Shown here in pieces: positions 1-9,597 of a DNA stretch of 64,000 bases. Every line of letters begins with the position of its first letter. Position 1 is the first letter of the stretch. Position numbers and translations under genes: made by a program. Source of the DNA: NORP233 sp050186825 (GTDB taxonomy: Bacteria; Planctomycetota; J058); the NCBI GenBank assembly GCA_050186825.1, contig JBFWYD010000015.1, positions 101,865-165,864 of the forward strand. Direction: 5' to 3'. The notes under the pieces are model-generated. The model saw nothing but the letters and a program-made list of their open reading frames with translations. It had not been told where the DNA came from and made no database searches.

Positions 1-2
1 CT

Positions 3-1202
3 GGGCTCGAGGCGCGCCTGGTGCAGGTCCGCCCCGACACGCTCCCGCTCCTGGCCGCGGGCGGGCAGGCCCTCGACGCCCTGGTGCTCGGGCGGGGCGC
101 GGCGCCGCTCGAGCCTCAGGTCGCCGCGCTGCGCGCTTGGACCGCGGCCGGCGGCGTGCTGGTGTGCGAGGCCCGCGCCGACCTCGAGCGGGTGTGCAGC
201 GCTGCTCCGGCCTGGGCCCCTGCCTCTGGACGCGCGCTGACGCAGCGCTGGCTGGGTGCGGGCCGCGCGCTGGGGCCCGGGCTCTCGGCCCCGGGGGAGC
301 GCGCCGCGCAGCTCGAGCTCTCGCGCGCGCTCTCCTCGCGGCCGAGCCGCCGTGCGCGGCGGGCCAACCTGGTCGAGCTCGGGCAGCTCGAGGACGAGCC
401 GCGCCCCGCGGCGCGCGCGATCACGCGGGCCGCGCTCGCGCTCCTGGCCGTCGCCCTGGCCGCGACCCTCCTGCTGCTCGGCGCGCGCCGTCCGGCCCCG
501 ATCACGATCGCGGGCGCCTGGGTCGGGGCGCTCGCGCTGGCGCTCCTCATCCGCGCGCTGGTCGCGCCGGCTACCCCCGTCTACGCCACGAGCGTGCGGG
601 TGCTCGAGGTGCCCATGGGCGCGCGCGTGGCCCAGCGCCTCGAGGTGCTGACCCTGGGCAGCCTGCGCCCCGCCGAGGCCAGCGTCGACCTGGCCGGCCT
701 CGCCCCGCCGCTGCCCTGCTTCCTGACCGCGCTCGAGGCGATCCGCAGCGCGGCCTCGCTCCAAGCCGCGGGCGAGCGCGCGCCGCCGCGGCTGCGCCTC
801 CCGCTCACGCCCGCGCACCCGCGCAGCTTCACGCGCCTCGACGCCTGCGAGCTCGACGGAGAGGTGCTGCTCACGCCCGACGCGCTCGAGGACCGCGCGG
901 GCCTCCCGCTCCGCGACGTGCTCCTGGTCGACGACGAGGGGATCCGCGCCCTCGGAGACGTCGAGCCCGGCGCGCGCTTGCCGCTCGCAGGCGGGACGCC
1001 CGAGCCGCTCGGCGAGTGGCGCCACGCCGACGTGCCCCTGCTCGAGAGCCGGCGCCGCCGCTTCGTCGCCGCGCTCGCCGAGGCGCGCGTCCCGGGCGCG
1101 CGCCTGATCGTCGCGCGCATCCCGCCGCGCTCCGCCGTAGCGAGCGGCGTCGCGGGTGAGTCGGCCACGCGCTGGCTCGTCGTCCACGATCGCGCGCCTT
1201 GA
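3..1202 (+). CDS. C-terminal part of a membrane protein of unknown function (5' end outside window)
   Basis: The reading frame is open to the left edge, so the start lies outside the window; the GTG at 21 is only an internal candidate. The visible part opens with a segment resembling the end of a glutamine-amidotransferase-like fold (residues reading ALDALVLGRG, then LRAWTAAGGVLVCEA, a pattern common in proteins that decide whether a cofactor-less GATase-like domain is present). Two hydrophobic helices follow around 430-570, then a domain of about 200 residues rich in Leu, Ala and Arg that should lie outside the membrane. The architecture recalls the large membrane proteins encoded near BatA/MoxR-type genes in Planctomycetota, but I cannot assign a function. 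The next gene is convergent. Confidence 0.6.
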   Translation, partial: GLEARLVQVRPDTLPLLAAGGQALDALVLGRGAAPLEPQVAALRAWTAAGGVLVCEARADLERVCSAAPAWAPASGRALTQRWLGAGRALGPGLSAPGERAAQLELSRALSSRPSRRARRANLVELGQLEDEPRPAARAITRAALALLAVALAATLLLLGARRPAPITIAGAWVGALALALLIRALVAPATPVYATSVRVLEVPMGARVAQRLEVLTLGSLRPAEASVDLAGLAPPLPCFLTALEAIRSAASLQAAGERAPPRLRLPLTPAHPRSFTRLDACELDGEVLLTPDALEDRAGLPLRDVLLVDDEGIRALGDVEPGARLPLAGGTPEPLGEWRHADVPLLESRRRRFVAALAEARVPGARLIVARIPPRSAVASGVAGESATRWLVVHDRAP

Positions 1203-1401
1203 GGGCCTGACCCAGGGCACATTTCGCCCGCTCTCGGGAACCTGATCAGGCTGCGTGCGACGCATCTCGATCAGACGGAGAATCGATGCCTTGGCTGGCC
1301 AGGTCCCCGTAGGAGTCGACTGCTGATGTCCGATCGCGGCGTTCCCTTGGTCTTGGAGACGCCCTGGGCGTGCTTTGCGCTGCGCTCGGTTGGCCGCGAC
1401 A

Positions 1402-1416
1402 CGAGGTAGCACCTCG
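1402..1416. terminator. Small hairpin between convergent genes
   Basis: A 6-bp perfect stem (CGAGGT/ACCTCG) with a 3-nt loop sits 12 bases beyond the stop of the minus-strand kinase and about 200 bases beyond the stop of the plus-strand gene. There is no T tract. A 10-bp palindrome (CCTGATCAGG, 1241-1250) lies nearer the plus-strand stop. Both are weak terminator candidates in the 226-bp convergent gap, which shows nothing else. Confidence 0.25.
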
Positions 1417-1428
1417 CGCGGGACGCGC

Positions 1429-4400
1429 CTACGGCTGCCACACCTTCGCGGGATCGCGCGTGCGCGGCGGGAACAGGTTCTTGACCCGCTCGTCGCGGGC
1501 GAGGGCGCCCAGGCCCGGGTCGGCGTCGAGGGGGCCGATCAGGCCGGCGTCCTTGGCGAGGTGCAGCTCGGCCAGGGCGTCCTCGGGCTTGCCGAGGGCG
1601 ACCAGCGCGCGGGCCGCCATCCAGTGGCGCAAGGCGGGCGAGCCCTGCACCTCGCGGGCGATGCGCAGGGCGACGGTCGGGTTGCCCTGGGCCTGGCGGA
1701 GGGGCGCGATCAGGGGGCCGAGGGCCGGGCGCTTCTCGGCGGCGCGCTCGAGCAGGGAGCGGGCGCGGCTCAGCGACTCGGGGTCGGGAGGGTCGGTGTC
1801 GGCGCCGAAGAGCAGGCGCAGGACGACCGGGATCGCCTCGCGGAGCGGGGTGGGGAGCTGCTCCTCGGGGACCGGGCGGGCGCGCTGGAACTCGGCCACG
1901 GCCAGGGGGCGCAGGGAGCGCGTGGCGGCGCGCATCTCCGCGGCGTCGCACAGGAGCTCGGGGGCGAGCTCGAGGGCGGCGGCCAGGTCGCGGGCCGCCA
2001 GGGGCGTCTTGCCCAGGCGCGCGTGCTGGCGGGCGCGGGCCAGGAACAGGCGGCCGAGCACCTCGGTGGTGCCCTCGTGGGCGAGGTGCGGGAGGCCGAA
2101 GCGGAGCCCGGCGCTGGCCGAGGCCTGGATCTCGGCCCAGAGCAGGCGCTGGTTCTGCGCGTCGCGGTCGGCGAGCTCCTCGGCGCGGGCCACCTGGCGC
2201 AGGTAGCTGCGGGCGCGGCCGACCGCGAGCATGGACGCGTAGCCGGGGAGGGCGCGGACCTCGCTCAGGGCGGGGTCCTTCTCCATCTCGTCGAACACGT
2301 CGTAGCCGCCCTCGATCGCGCGCTCGAGCGAGCGCAGGGCGCCCTGGCGGTCGCGCTGCGCGTTCTGGATGCGCGCGAGCACGAAGTGGGCGAAGGGCGG
2401 CGGCTTGCGCTCCTCGAGCACCGGGAGCACCGCGCGCAGGGCGGGGCCGGGCTGTCGGTCGGCCAGGAGCAGCGCGGCGCGCAGCAGGAGCATCCCGGGG
2501 TGCGCTGGCCGGCGCTCGAGGTAGCGCTCGCTGGCCGAGAGGCCGGCGCGCAGGCGCTCGGGCGGGCAGGGCTCGTTGCCCGCGAACTCGTGATGGGCGA
2601 AGGCCACGAAGGCCTGGAGGAAGTCAGGATCGACCTCGTCCTGGACGTCGCGCTGGGCGATCACGCGCTGGAGGATCGGCTCCATGCGCAGGTTCACCCG
2701 CTCGCCGGTCTGGAACACGATCGCCTCGTCGTAGAGCTGCCGGAAGCTCTCGGGCTCGGTCGGGGCCAGCTCGACCAGGGCCGCCCAGTCGATCATGGCC
2801 CCGTCCAGGCGGAGCGAGCGCACGCGCATGTAGGCGCGGATCAGGTGCAGCTCGGCGCAGCGCGCGGGGTCGCGCTCGGGCGAGACCACCTCGAAGGCGG
2901 GGCCGAGCACGCGGATCCCCTCGACGTGGTTACCGGTCACGCCGCGGGCCGCCCGCCAGGCCTCGGCCTTGACCCGCTCGTAGACCTGCACGTAGCCCTC
3001 GCGGAGCACGAACACCTGGCGGCGGTCCTCCTCGGCGCCCTGGGCGTTGCCCGCGTCCGCGCGCAGCTGGGCCCGGACCTCGAAGGCCTCGAGCAGGAGC
3101 GGGTCGAGGCGGGTCGCGGCGTCGAGGTCGATCAGGGCCTGCGGCTGCTCGTCGGTGGCCAGGCGCGAGCGCGCGCGCGCCAGGAGCAGCGCCGCGCGCA
3201 GGCGCCGCTCGGTGGGCGTCGTCTCGCTCACGCGCTCGAGCGCCGCCGCGAGCGCGCGCAGGGCGCCGGGGTGATCCCCGCGCTCTGCGAGGAGCTTGGC
3301 CTGCAGCCGCAGCGCCGGCACCGTGGCCAGCCCGCGCTGGAGCGCCTCCTGGAGCGCGGCCAGGGCCGGGGCCCCTTCGCTCGCGCGCGCCAGGGCCTCG
3401 GCCAGGGCCAGGTGCCCCGCGGCCAGCCAGGGCGCCAGGGTCGTCGCGCGCCGCAGCAGGAGGAGGCTGCGCGCGTAGGCCGGGGTGGCGGGGGCGGCGC
3501 GGGCGGCCAGGCGTCGCCCGCGCAGGAGCGAGGAGAGAGCCTCGCGCAGGGGCCCGCCCACGTCGAGGTCCAGGCCCTCGGCCGCGTTGACCGCCAGGCG
3601 CTGCGCCTCGCGCGCCTTGGCCTCGGCCGCGTCGTGCTCGGGGCCCTGCTCGAGCAGCTGGGCCTCGAGGGTGGTGGCCTCGGCGTCGTCGGGGTGCGCG
3701 CTGAGCACCGGCCGCAGCAGGGCGCGCGCGGCCACGGGGTCGCCGCCCTGGGCCGCGGCGCGGGCCAGGGCCAGGGTGGCGCGGCGATCGTCGCGCTGCA
3801 GGCGCTGGGCGCGCTGCGCCAGCTCGTGCGCGCGAACCAGCGAGGCAGCCGAGGAGCGGTCCCCCGCGGCGCCTGCCAGCAGGAGCTCCGCGGCTTCGAG
3901 CAGGTGCCGCGCCGGCGCGGCGCGCTCGGGCAGCACCTCCTCCAGGGCCGCGAGCGCCTCGGGGGGGCGCCCCTGGGCGCGGGCCAGCCGGGCCTGGACC
4001 AGGCGCAGGGCCACCCGCGCCGCCTCGCCGGGGCGGGTGTGGGCCAGGGCCGCGCGCAGGTCGCGCTCGGCCGCGTCGTCCTCGCCGAGCAGCGCGTGGA
4101 GCCGGGCGCGGCTGACGAGCGCCATGGGATCGGTGGTCCGGGCCAGCGCCGCGTCGAGCTCGGCCAGGGCGCGCTCGCGGTCGCCGACGCGCACCCAGGC
4201 CTGCCCGCAGGCCAGCCGCAGGGCCGCCTCGTCGGGGAAGGTCCGCGCCCCGAACACCAGCTCCTCGAGCGCGGCCTCGGGCTTGTGCTCGGCGCTCAGC
4301 AGCGCCGAGCGGGCCAGCCGCGCGAGCGGCTCGCGGGGGTCGAGGCGCTGCGCCTCCTCGAGGTCGGCGTGGGCCTGCATCAGCTCCTCGAGGTCGAGGT

Positions 4401-6489
4401 GCGCCAGGGCGCGGCCGACCAGCACCCGCGCCGGGCGCACCGCCACCAGCCGGGCGCGATCCGCCAGGGCGCGCTCGTAGTCGAGCAGCGCGAAGGGCGC
4501 GGCGCCGGCGCGACGATGCGCCTCGGCCCGGAAGTAGAAGGCCTCGATGCGCGCGGCGTCGCGGGTCAGCACCTCGTTCAGCTGCTCGAGCGCCTCGCGG
4601 CAGTGGCCGGCCTCGAGCTCGAGCCGCCCCAGCGCCAGGCGCAGCTCGGGGTCCCCGGTGTGGGGCAGGAGCTCGCGGTAGAGCGCGCGCGCGGCCTCGC
4701 GGTCGGCGGGGCCGCCGCCCGCGAGCACGTTGGCGCGCAGGCGGCGCGCCCCCAGCCGCGCAGCCTCGACCTCGCGCGCGAGCTGCGGCGGGGCCTCGGG
4801 GCCGAGCGCCTCGCCCGCCGCCACCGCCTGGTCGGCCAGCCGCAGCGCCTCGGCGGCCGCCTCCAGCGAGCGCGCGCGATCGTCGCCCTGGTGCGCGCGC
4901 TCGAGGGCGTCGCGCGCCTGCTGCACCAGGGCCAGGGCGGCGCCCTGCCGCTGCTCGAGCGCGGCGCGCGCCCGGGCCGCGGCCGCCGTGCGCTGGTGGT
5001 AGGCGAGCCCGATCGCCAGGGCGAGCACCAGGACCGCCACCACGCTCAGGGCGGCCACACCCCAGGGCGTGAGCAGGCGCTCGCGCAGGGCGCGGGCCAG
5101 GCGGACCCGCGGCTGGACCCCGCGGGCCTCGACCGACTCCCCGCGGAGGAAGCGCTCGAGGTCCTGCGCCAGGTCCTCGGCCGTGAGGTAGCGGTCGTCC
5201 TGGCGCTTCTCGAGGGCCTTCAGGACGATCCGGTCCAGCTCGGGCGGGATCGTGCCGTCGTGGTCGCTGGGCGGGTCGGGCACGTGGCTGCGCACCCGCT
5301 CCTGGAGCTCGAAGAAGTTCGTGGCCTCGACGGGCATCTTCTTCGTGAGCGCCTCGTAGAGCACGACCCCGAGCGCGTAGACGTCGGTGCGGCGGTCGAT
5401 CGCGTCCGGGTCGCCGCGCAGCTGCTCGGGCGCCATGAACAGCGGCGTCCCGACCAGGTCGCCGACCTCGGTCAGCGAGCTGCGCCCCAGGTCGCGCGCC
5501 AGCCCGAAGTCGGCGATCCGCGGCTCGCCCGCGCCGTCGACCATCACGTTGTGCGGCTTGACGTCGCGGTGGATGATCCCCTGCTCGTGGGCGTAGTGGA
5601 GCCCGCGCGCCACCTTGGCCACGACGCCCAGGAGGGCCTCGCGCGGGAGCTCGTGGCGCACCTCCTGGAGCTCGCGGCCCTCGACGTAGTCCATGGTGTA
5701 GTAGGGCAGGCCGTCCTGGTCGCCCACGTCGTGGATCCCCACGATCGCGGGGTGCTTGAGCCGCGCGATCGCCTCGGCCTCGCGGCGGAAGCGCGCGCGG
5801 GCGTCCTGACTGGCGTCGCGGCGCAGCCGCTTGAGCGCCAGCACCCGCCCCGCCTTGTCCTGGATCCGGTAGATCACGCCCATCCCGCCGTGGCCCACCC
5901 GGCCCAGCACGCGGTAGGGCCCGATCCGCTCCGGCTGCCGCGCGCCGCCCGCGCTCCCGTTCTCGGGGTCCGAGCTCGCGTCGCGCGCGGTGTCCTTCTT
6001 GCGGCGCGGCTGCGCGCGGCGCTCCTGCCCCGGCCAGCCCGAGCCCGGCTCGCCCTCGGAGCCCGGCCGCCGCTGCGGGGTCTGCGGCTGGGTCTGCTCG
6101 TTGCGCTCGCTCGCGCCGCGGCGGGTCGCGCGTCGCGTCTGCTGCTGCTGCTGATCCGAGTCCTCCGCGGCCGGGTTGCGCGCCCCGCAGCGCGCGCAGC
6201 GCAGCGGCCGCAGCAGGACCAGCGGCGTGCCGCAGCGCAGGCAGGGCCGGCGCGCCCCCTCGAGGATCTCCTGCAGGAGCACGAAGTCCTGGGGCCCGAT
6301 CACCTTGGCCCGGATCAAGGCCTGCCCGGCCGCGGTCAGGCTCGGCTGCGCCCCGAGCTCCGCCAGCGCGGAGCGGACGGCCGCCTTGCGCGCGGGGTCG
6401 CGGCGCAGGATCAAGGAGGCGAGCAGCAGGCCGTCCGAGCGCACGCCGCAGGATAGCTCGGGGTGGGTCCCGGGAGGCCGATCGCGCAA
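1429..6489 (-). CDS. Zinc-ribbon Ser/Thr protein kinase with a transmembrane helix and long TPR region
   Basis: A 1686-residue eukaryotic-like (Hanks-type) kinase. Order: a short helical module (about residues 18-80), a zinc ribbon with CxxC pairs (C83/C86 and C98/C101), a charged linker with a poly-Gln run, and a kinase domain (about 188-450). The kinase domain has a glycine loop GHGGMG at 199-204, Lys220, HRDVKPHN with catalytic Asp309, DFG at 327-329 and APE at 353-355. A transmembrane helix follows at about 475-497, then roughly 1150 residues of tetratricopeptide-like repeats, predicted to be on the far side of the membrane. All catalytic residues are present, so it should be active. The chosen start is a TTG at 6487-6489; a GTG 15 codons later (6442-6444) is an alternative. 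The substrate is unknown; the TPR part probably senses or binds a partner. Confidence 0.9.
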   Translation of the reverse strand: MRDRPPGTHPELSCGVRSDGLLLASLILRRDPARKAAVRSALAELGAQPSLTAAGQALIRAKVIGPQDFVLLQEILEGARRPCLRCGTPLVLLRPLRCARCGARNPAAEDSDQQQQQTRRATRRGASERNEQTQPQTPQRRPGSEGEPGSGWPGQERRAQPRRKKDTARDASSDPENGSAGGARQPERIGPYRVLGRVGHGGMGVIYRIQDKAGRVLALKRLRRDASQDARARFRREAEAIARLKHPAIVGIHDVGDQDGLPYYTMDYVEGRELQEVRHELPREALLGVVAKVARGLHYAHEQGIIHRDVKPHNVMVDGAGEPRIADFGLARDLGRSSLTEVGDLVGTPLFMAPEQLRGDPDAIDRRTDVYALGVVLYEALTKKMPVEATNFFELQERVRSHVPDPPSDHDGTIPPELDRIVLKALEKRQDDRYLTAEDLAQDLERFLRGESVEARGVQPRVRLARALRERLLTPWGVAALSVVAVLVLALAIGLAYHQRTAAAARARAALEQRQGAALALVQQARDALERAHQGDDRARSLEAAAEALRLADQAVAAGEALGPEAPPQLAREVEAARLGARRLRANVLAGGGPADREAARALYRELLPHTGDPELRLALGRLELEAGHCREALEQLNEVLTRDAARIEAFYFRAEAHRRAGAAPFALLDYERALADRARLVAVRPARVLVGRALAHLDLEELMQAHADLEEAQRLDPREPLARLARSALLSAEHKPEAALEELVFGARTFPDEAALRLACGQAWVRVGDRERALAELDAALARTTDPMALVSRARLHALLGEDDAAERDLRAALAHTRPGEAARVALRLVQARLARAQGRPPEALAALEEVLPERAAPARHLLEAAELLLAGAAGDRSSAASLVRAHELAQRAQRLQRDDRRATLALARAAAQGGDPVAARALLRPVLSAHPDDAEATTLEAQLLEQGPEHDAAEAKAREAQRLAVNAAEGLDLDVGGPLREALSSLLRGRRLAARAAPATPAYARSLLLLRRATTLAPWLAAGHLALAEALARASEGAPALAALQEALQRGLATVPALRLQAKLLAERGDHPGALRALAAALERVSETTPTERRLRAALLLARARSRLATDEQPQALIDLDAATRLDPLLLEAFEVRAQLRADAGNAQGAEEDRRQVFVLREGYVQVYERVKAEAWRAARGVTGNHVEGIRVLGPAFEVVSPERDPARCAELHLIRAYMRVRSLRLDGAMIDWAALVELAPTEPESFRQLYDEAIVFQTGERVNLRMEPILQRVIAQRDVQDEVDPDFLQAFVAFAHHEFAGNEPCPPERLRAGLSASERYLERRPAHPGMLLLRAALLLADRQPGPALRAVLPVLEERKPPPFAHFVLARIQNAQRDRQGALRSLERAIEGGYDVFDEMEKDPALSEVRALPGYASMLAVGRARSYLRQVARAEELADRDAQNQRLLWAEIQASASAGLRFGLPHLAHEGTTEVLGRLFLARARQHARLGKTPLAARDLAAALELAPELLCDAAEMRAATRSLRPLAVAEFQRARPVPEEQLPTPLREAIPVVLRLLFGADTDPPDPESLSRARSLLERAAEKRPALGPLIAPLRQAQGNPTVALRIAREVQGSPALRHWMAARALVALGKPEDALAELHLAKDAGLIGPLDADPGLGALARDERVKNLFPPRTRDPAKVWQP

Positions 6490-7020
6490 CCACCGGCGGG
6501 GTTGGGGACTCGGGTCCGAGCCCGCCGCGCGACCACGGGAGGAGGAAGGAACCTCGTGCCCGTGCCCGTGCCCGTGCCCGTGCCCGCTTCTCGATCCGAC
6601 CCTGCTGCGGAGACGCGCCCTCGCTCGTCCCTGGCGATCTCCGCGGTCTCTGCGATCTCTGCGCTTCAGTCCAGCGCCCGCGCAGCTCCTACCGCGATCG
6701 CCGCGGAGCTAGCCGCTCGCGGATCCGCGGCTGAGCCGAGACCGAGTCCAACTCCGAGGACTGACGAGAGCGGGTTCCGAGCCCCGGTTCGTGAGGGCCT
6801 GCGACACCGTTGGTACTCAGCGCAGAGATCGCAGAGATCGCGGAGATCGCCCCGTGTGAGCGGGGGGCGTCTCCGAGACCGAGACCGAGGCCGAGACCGA
6901 GACCGAGACCGAGGCCGAGGCCGAGGCCGAGTCTGCCTACCTCCGATTCCGACCCCGCCTACCCGAATCCGGGGCCCGCCTCCCTGTTCCCTCAGGCCCT
7001 CCTCTCGTAGCCTCGTCCGC
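6490..7020. repeat. Non-coding composite repeat block (cassette 1)
   Basis: This 531-bp gap has no convincing gene. It holds five copies of GTGCCC (6556-6585), nine copies of GAGACC/GAGGCC (6875-6928) and a pair of inverted arms (6633-6668 and 6817-6851). The arms read as a run of CGCAGAGATCG-type units. Both arms carry recognisable flanks, CTCGATCCGAC with GCTGCGG on one side and CTGCGACACCGTTGGTA on the other. The same arms, flanks and satellites recur inside the helicase gene near 46 kb. No promoter could be identified for the gene starting at 7021. Confidence 0.7.
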
Positions 7021-8673
7021 GTGAGGTTGATCCTCGCTCGCCTGGCGCTGCTCGCGGTCACGCTCCCGGTCACGGCGGGCTCCGCCTACGTCTTCTGGTC
7101 GCAGCCCACCTCCTTCGAGTGGGGGGATCCGACCCTGTGGGTCGTCTCGGGCGCCGCGCTGCTCGTGGCCTTGGTCGGCTTCGTCGCCTCCTTCGCGCCC
7201 TTCGACCGGCCGCAGAGCGCCCTGCGCTGGGCCACGCCGCTCTGCGGGCTGCTCGCGGGGACGGCCCTGAGCGGGATGCTCTGCTTCCCCTCGACCTTCG
7301 CCTGGGTCGGGCCGCCCCTGCTCCTGGCCGCGATCTTCGGCTTCTTCGCGGCGCGCGAGGTGGCGGTCGGGCCGCCGGACCTCGACCTGCCCACGCGCTT
7401 CGAGGACGCGACCGAGAGCGGGCTCCCGCCCGACGCCACCCGCCTGACCCCCGCCCTGCGCGCGCTGCTGATCGGCGGGGTCGTGGTGGGCGCGGTCCTG
7501 ATCCTCGCCTGGCGGCCGCGGCCCGGGCCGCGGCCGATCGACCTCGACGCGGAGGACGGGGTGGCCGCGGTGGTCTCGCGGCCCGCGCTCGCGCGCCCGA
7601 CCAAGCGCGTGATCCGCCACGCGCAGTCGGTCGAGGTCACCGGCCGCGAGGTGCGGCTCGTGGTCTCGCTCGAGCGGCCGCGCCTGGAGCTGCGGCTGCG
7701 CGACCAGGACCTGATCGTCGAGCCCTGCCTCACGATCGAGGACGGGAGCGTCGATGGCTTCCCGCTGACCCCGCTCAACGGGATGAGCCTCGAGGCCGCC
7801 GGGCCGGCGCTCGTGGACTTCCGCGAGGGGCAGGACCTGGCCTGGGTGCGCGTGGCCTATCCCCACGGGCGGGCGCGCTACCGCGGCCTCGCCGAGCGCA
7901 CGGCCTTCTTCTCGCGCAAGGCCGGGGCCGACTCGATCGCGGCCACCCTCGAGCTCGAGGTCGACCTCCGCCGCGGCGAGGTGACCGTGGACGCGCGCAC
8001 CCTGCTGGCGCGCCCCGCCGTGGCGCGGCGCACCAGCCTGGCCTGGGTGCGCCTGCGCGACGCGCCCGAGCTCCCCGTCCGCCTCGGCCTGGGCGAGGGG
8101 ATCGACTACGCGCCGGGCGAGGCGACCGGCGGCGCGCCGCTGACCTTCCTCTCTCACGAGGAGTCCCAGGGCGAGGGCGCCGACACGCGCCTGCTCGAGG
8201 CGCGCAACGCCGGGGCGGGGCCCTTCGAGACGCGCGAGCTCGGGCGCTGGCAGGACTGGCTGGTGCTCCCCAGCGAGCACTCGCGCGTGCTGCTGCTCGC
8301 GCCCGACTGGCGGCGGGAGTGCTCGCTCCTCCGCTCGCGCGCCGCGGGCTTCGGGCTGCGCGAGAACGCGCTCGCGATCTGGCGCGAAGGCGGCGGGGTG
8401 AACGTGCTCTTCGACCCCGCCGGGGTCCGCCTGGGGCAGGGCGCGCTCCTGTGTGAGCTCCCCCCTGGCCTCTACCGCGATCGCCTGGTGCTCGCCCCGC
8501 TGCGCGGGGCCGAGCCGGCCGCGGTGGCCCAGCGGCTGCTCCGCCGCTTCCACATGGCCGAGGAGGCCGGCCTGCGCGTGGAGCGCACGATCCGGCCCGG
8601 CGGCGGGGGAGGCGCTCCGGACCCGCTCCCGGGCGGGGCGCCGCCGCTGCTTCCAGGCGCGGGGGGCGGCTAG
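7021..8673 (+). CDS. Multi-pass membrane protein of unknown function
   Basis: A 550-residue protein. The first about 170 residues contain five hydrophobic helices (roughly 3-25, 38-60, 68-90, 92-112, 148-168). The remaining about 380 residues form a soluble, probably extracytoplasmic, region ending in a Gly/Pro-rich tail. I do not recognise a family. The reading frame is open far upstream, but the upstream part is translated repeat, so I place the start at GTG 7021, just where a plausible first membrane helix begins; no clear ribosome-binding site supports it. The gene is convergent with the hydrolase gene, 24 bp apart. Confidence 0.6.
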   Translation: MRLILARLALLAVTLPVTAGSAYVFWSQPTSFEWGDPTLWVVSGAALLVALVGFVASFAPFDRPQSALRWATPLCGLLAGTALSGMLCFPSTFAWVGPPLLLAAIFGFFAAREVAVGPPDLDLPTRFEDATESGLPPDATRLTPALRALLIGGVVVGAVLILAWRPRPGPRPIDLDAEDGVAAVVSRPALARPTKRVIRHAQSVEVTGREVRLVVSLERPRLELRLRDQDLIVEPCLTIEDGSVDGFPLTPLNGMSLEAAGPALVDFREGQDLAWVRVAYPHGRARYRGLAERTAFFSRKAGADSIAATLELEVDLRRGEVTVDARTLLARPAVARRTSLAWVRLRDAPELPVRLGLGEGIDYAPGEATGGAPLTFLSHEESQGEGADTRLLEARNAGAGPFETRELGRWQDWLVLPSEHSRVLLLAPDWRRECSLLRSRAAGFGLRENALAIWREGGGVNVLFDPAGVRLGQGALLCELPPGLYRDRLVLAPLRGAEPAAVAQRLLRRFHMAEEAGLRVERTIRPGGGGGAPDPLPGGAPPLLPGAGGG

Positions 8674-8697
8674 GCGGCCCCAGACCCAGGTGGCTGC

Positions 8698-9597
8698 CTA
8701 GGCGGCGACGGTCTCGCCGACGCGGCCCAGCGCGTGGCCCGCGAGCGCGCCCGCGATCTCCTCCCACGCCCCCGGCGGGAGGTGGTGGCCCATGCCCTCG
8801 ATCAGGTGCAGGCGGGCGCCGGGGATCGCGCGCGCGGTGGCCCGCCCGGCGCCGACCGGGATCAGCGGGTCCTCGGTGCCGTGCAGGCAGAGGGTCGGGA
8901 CCCGCAGCCCGCGCAGCGCGCGCACCCGCGAGCCGCTCTTGAGGATCGCCGCGAGCTGGCGCGCGACCGCGCCGGGGACCGCGGGGGCCCGGTCGTAGGC
9001 CTGCTCGGCCAGCTCGCGGTGGCGCGCCACGTCGAAGGGGAAGCGCGTGCCGCGCAGCACCTGGAACAGCTCCATGGTCCGCTCGACCGCGCCCTCGCGG
9101 GTCCGCGGCGCGGGGCGCAGGAGCACGCGCAGGGCGCGGGGGCGGGCCAGGAACAGCGGCTGGGCGGCCGAGAACATGGAGCACAGGCTGAGCGTGCGCT
9201 CGGGCGCCTGGAGCGCCACGGTCTGCGCGATCATGCCGCCCATGGACGCGCCGACCACGTGGGCGCGCTCGATCCCGAGCCCGTCGAGCACGCCGAGGGC
9301 GTCGCGGGCCATGTCGCTCAGGTCGTAGGGCGCCTCGACCGGGAGCCCGACGAGCATCCGCCACACCGCGGCTGGCAGGTCCGGCGTCCCCTGCGCTTGG
9401 AAGGGGGTCGAGAGCCCGGCGTCGCGGTTGTCGAAGCGGATCACCCGTAGCCCGCGCGCCGCGAGCAGCTCGCACAGGCCCGTGGGCCAGTGCAGGAGCT
9501 GCGCGCCCAGGCCCATGATCAACAGGAGCGGCTCCCCCTGCGGGTCGCCGAGCTCCTCCACCTCGAGGCGTACGCCCCGGCCCACGTCGAGCTGCAT
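8698..9597 (-). CDS. Alpha/beta hydrolase
   Basis: A 299-residue protein of the alpha/beta-hydrolase fold, a usual length for the family. The nucleophile elbow GASMGG gives Ser118; the acid is probably Asp243 in HGTEDPLIP; the base is His271 in EGMGHH. The sequence just after the N-terminal strand (GDPQGEPLLLIMGL) and the RFDNRDAGLS motif resemble the esterase group that includes aclacinomycin methylesterase RdmC-like proteins. There is no signal peptide, so it should be cytoplasmic. Substrate not predictable. Start at ATG 9595-9597, since the reading frame upstream is low-complexity shadow sequence. It is divergent from the secreted peroxidase gene, with a 322-bp gap. Confidence 0.88.
   Translation of the reverse strand: MQLDVGRGVRLEVEELGDPQGEPLLLIMGLGAQLLHWPTGLCELLAARGLRVIRFDNRDAGLSTPFQAQGTPDLPAAVWRMLVGLPVEAPYDLSDMARDALGVLDGLGIERAHVVGASMGGMIAQTVALQAPERTLSLCSMFSAAQPLFLARPRALRVLLRPAPRTREGAVERTMELFQVLRGTRFPFDVARHRELAEQAYDRAPAVPGAVARQLAAILKSGSRVRALRGLRVPTLCLHGTEDPLIPVGAGRATARAIPGARLHLIEGMGHHLPPGAWEEIAGALAGHALGRVGETVAA

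Noticed and set aside
1375..6456. A long open frame antisense to the zinc-ribbon kinase
   Set aside because: It is rich in Arg, Gln, Leu and Gly with no domain pattern; stops are rare on the opposite strand in such GC-rich DNA. The minus-strand frame has a complete kinase domain.
6875..6928. Possible CRISPR-like array of short repeats
   Set aside because: The units are contiguous hexamers without spacers, and no cas genes are present.
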